Source: Chloroflexota bacterium (lineage in GTDB: Bacteria > Chloroflexota > Anaerolineae > Anaerolineales > Villigracilaceae). Taken from it: DNA of 64,000 bases. A model generated the notes under the pieces. That model was not told where the DNA came from and did no database searches. It saw only the letters and a program-made list of their open reading frames with translations. The translations under genes were made by a program, and so were the position numbers. The stretch's first letter is position 1, and each line of letters starts with the position of its first letter. Location of the stretch: contig JAKOVF010000073.1 of NCBI GenBank assembly GCA_029782225.1, positions 94,736 through 158,735 of the forward strand, written 5' to 3'. Positions 62,466 through 64,000 of the stretch are shown piece by piece.

Positions 62466-62569
62466 CCTTCTGCGAGCTGTCAACAGGAATCGAACTCCGC
62501 ATCCGCCCGGGTGCGGAGTTCGATTTTGAATCCGCATGTCAATCTGCAATTGCTCGTATAATTCCTTTA

Positions 62570-63940
62570 ATGGACCTTGCCCGAGCTTTACGGTTATCGG
62601 TCGCCGCAGACTCCGCTCATGGAACCGCATTCGTTGGATCAGGCGGCAAGACCACCGCCCTGTTCCAGCTTGCACGCGCACTTCCGCCGCCGGTAATCGT
62701 CACTTCCACCACTCACCTTGGCGCCTGGCAAATACCTCTGGCCGATCAGCATATCGTCGCAGAAACGCCTGCTCCAATCGAGGCGAGCGAGCCAGGTCTG
62801 CGTGGAGTGATCCTTGTCACGGGTCCAACGAACGGGGACAAAACCAGTCCCATAGGCGCCTTTCTACTGGAATGGCTACGCGCATCTTGCAGCTACCATG
62901 TCATCCCCCTCTTGATCGAAGCTGATGGCTCCCGACAGAGACCTCTGAAGGCGCCTGCTGCACATGAACCGAATATCCCTGGATTTGTTCAACATGTTAT
63001 TTATGTCGCAGGATTATCGGCGCTGGATAAGCCTTTGAGTGAGGAATGTGTCCATCGCCCGGAGATTTTTTTGCATCTCAGCGGCCTCCATCTTGGCGAC
63101 ACAATCACGACAGATGCCCTCACTGCAGTGCTAACCCATGTGGACGGTGGTCTCAAGAATATTCCGCCCGCCTCAAAACGGACCCTCCTCCTGAACCAGG
63201 CCGATACAGCGAATCTTCAATCACGGGCTGGTTCTATCGCCCCTGCCCTGCTAAAAGCATTTGATTCTGTCATTGTTGCTTCGCTGAATGAAGAACCGTC
63301 GATCCATGCAGTGTATGAAAAGACAGCCGGTATTATCCTCGCCGGCGGTGCGTCCACCCGCTTTGGACAACCCAAGCAATTGCTGGACTGGCGCGGCAAA
63401 CCGTTTGTCCGTGTAGTGGCTGAGACAGCCTTAGCCGCCGGGCTTTCCCCTGTGATTGTCATTACTGGAGCCAATGCAGAATTGGTTGAAGGCGCGGTCC
63501 GAGATCTCAATGTGACAATGATCCGCAACGAAGAATGGGAACGCGGGCAAAGTTCTTCAATCAAGGCAGGAGTCAGTGCATTGGCCGCCTCAGTTCCAGC
63601 AGGTACCGCCGTTGGTGGATTGAGCGTCGGGGGCGGCATCTTTCTACTGGCCGATCAACCGCAGATTGGCACAGACATAATCCGCGCGCTCATGGAGGTG
63701 CATTCGCAAGGATTGGGGGCCATCGTTGCGCCCCTGGTATTAGAAGAACGGCGGGCGAACCCGGTCTTGTTTGATCGAGTCACATTTTCGGATTTACTCA
63801 CGCTCGAAGGCGATGTTGGCGGTCGCGCACTCTTCTCCAAATATAAAGTGGAATACATGCCCTGGCATGATGACAGGCTTTTGCTGGATGTTGATAAGCC
63901 TGAAGATTATCAGCGCCTGATTGAAGATGAGACCCTGTAA
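62570..63940 (+). CDS. YqeC-like / MocA-like nucleotidyltransferase fusion
   Basis: A 456-residue fusion. Residues 1-255 are YqeC-like: FVGSGGKTTALFQLARALPP (about 21-40), a P-loop-like GSGGKTT, and LIEADGSRQRPLKAPAAHEP (about 115-134). Residues about 256-456 are a MobA/MocA nucleotidyltransferase with GIILAGGASTRFGQPKQLL (about 254-272), FLLADQPQIGTDII and an NPVLFDR strand. YqeC is the second protein of selenium-dependent Mo-hydroxylase maturation, and MocA makes molybdopterin cytosine dinucleotide. The usual separate proteins are therefore one here. It lies downstream of YqeB. Confidence 0.85.
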   Translation: MDLARALRLSVAADSAHGTAFVGSGGKTTALFQLARALPPPVIVTSTTHLGAWQIPLADQHIVAETPAPIEASEPGLRGVILVTGPTNGDKTSPIGAFLLEWLRASCSYHVIPLLIEADGSRQRPLKAPAAHEPNIPGFVQHVIYVAGLSALDKPLSEECVHRPEIFLHLSGLHLGDTITTDALTAVLTHVDGGLKNIPPASKRTLLLNQADTANLQSRAGSIAPALLKAFDSVIVASLNEEPSIHAVYEKTAGIILAGGASTRFGQPKQLLDWRGKPFVRVVAETALAAGLSPVIVITGANAELVEGAVRDLNVTMIRNEEWERGQSSSIKAGVSALAASVPAGTAVGGLSVGGGIFLLADQPQIGTDIIRALMEVHSQGLGAIVAPLVLEERRANPVLFDRVTFSDLLTLEGDVGGRALFSKYKVEYMPWHDDRLLLDVDKPEDYQRLIEDETL

Positions 63941-63950
63941 TGGTGCATAA

Positions 63951-64000
63951 ATGATCTCAGCCATCATTCTTGCCGCAGGACAATCGAAAAGAATGGGACA
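63951..64000 (+). CDS. Partial MobA/MocA-like nucleotidyltransferase
   Basis: The first 16 residues (MISAIILAAGQSKRMG) are the nucleotide-binding start of the NTP-transferase family. The gene runs off the right edge. It follows the YqeC-MocA fusion by 10 nt, so it is probably a second cytidylyl- or guanylyltransferase in the same cofactor operon. Confidence 0.7.
   Translation, partial: MISAIILAAGQSKRMG

Noticed and set aside
62040..62681. Minus-strand frame of 213 codons
   Set aside because: It covers the emfourin-like gene in antisense and has no motif.
1..64000. CRISPR arrays, rRNA and tRNA genes
   Set aside because: None were visible: no regularly spaced repeats and no rRNA- or tRNA-like stretches.

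Overview
The window looks like a chromosomal segment of a Chloroflexota bacterium, most likely Anaerolineae-like. This is inferred from the gene mix: MalT-type LuxR regulators, CpaB/CpaE pilus-assembly proteins, tandem DUF1361 proteins, lipoproteins with Thr/Pro spacers, and a fused molybdenum-hydroxylase system. It was not tested by phylogeny. I saw no rRNA, tRNA or CRISPR array.

Layout. 1-6 kb (minus strand): a Flp/Tad-type assembly cluster (CpaE-like, CpaB-like, a partial gene at the edge) and a sensor kinase/receiver pair with a membrane-anchored partner. The two transcription units share a 42-bp promoter/operator motif. 6-15 kb: two large MalT-like LuxR regulators beside small redox proteins (quinone-oxidoreductase-like, flavodoxin-like, FMN split-barrel-like).

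16.3-23.5 kb (minus strand): the most interesting locus. Four coupled genes encode an EAD-like STAND NTPase, a STAND NTPase with a long TPR-like tail, a 66-residue basic peptide and a radical SAM/SPASM maturase with a PqqD-like tail. It reads as a conflict-type sensor pair linked to peptide modification, which is an inference. A strong promoter lies between the first gene and a decayed ISAs1-type element (23.6-24.9 kb). Diverged direct repeats lie on both sides of the locus.

25.4-34.4 kb: a mobile element with primase, SSB, beta-clamp, Phd/VapC-type module, small membrane peptides, a truncated RadC-like gene, an IS3 remnant, an excisionase-like HTH protein, an operator-overlapped promoter with a structured leader, and a large serine recombinase. 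The recombinase end interrupts an RsuA/RluB-type pseudouridine synthase gene. The other half of that gene is not in the window.

34.8-53.5 kb: ordinary chromosomal genes, including MFS, scpB, a G5/propeller lipoprotein, a UXS-like epimerase, GtrA-like, thioesterase, GT-C transferase, UroD-like, rsmD, DUF1295, a phosphoesterase, an adenosine-specific kinase, a cNMP-domain histidine kinase, NUDIX, a YdjC-like deacetylase and a class I aldolase. 53.6-64 kb: a molybdenum hydroxylase (fused FAD/2Fe-2S subunit and large subunit) with YqeB and a YqeC-MocA fusion, which suggests selenium-dependent cofactor maturation. Several coding genes in the last 22 kb carry short in-frame repeat insertions.
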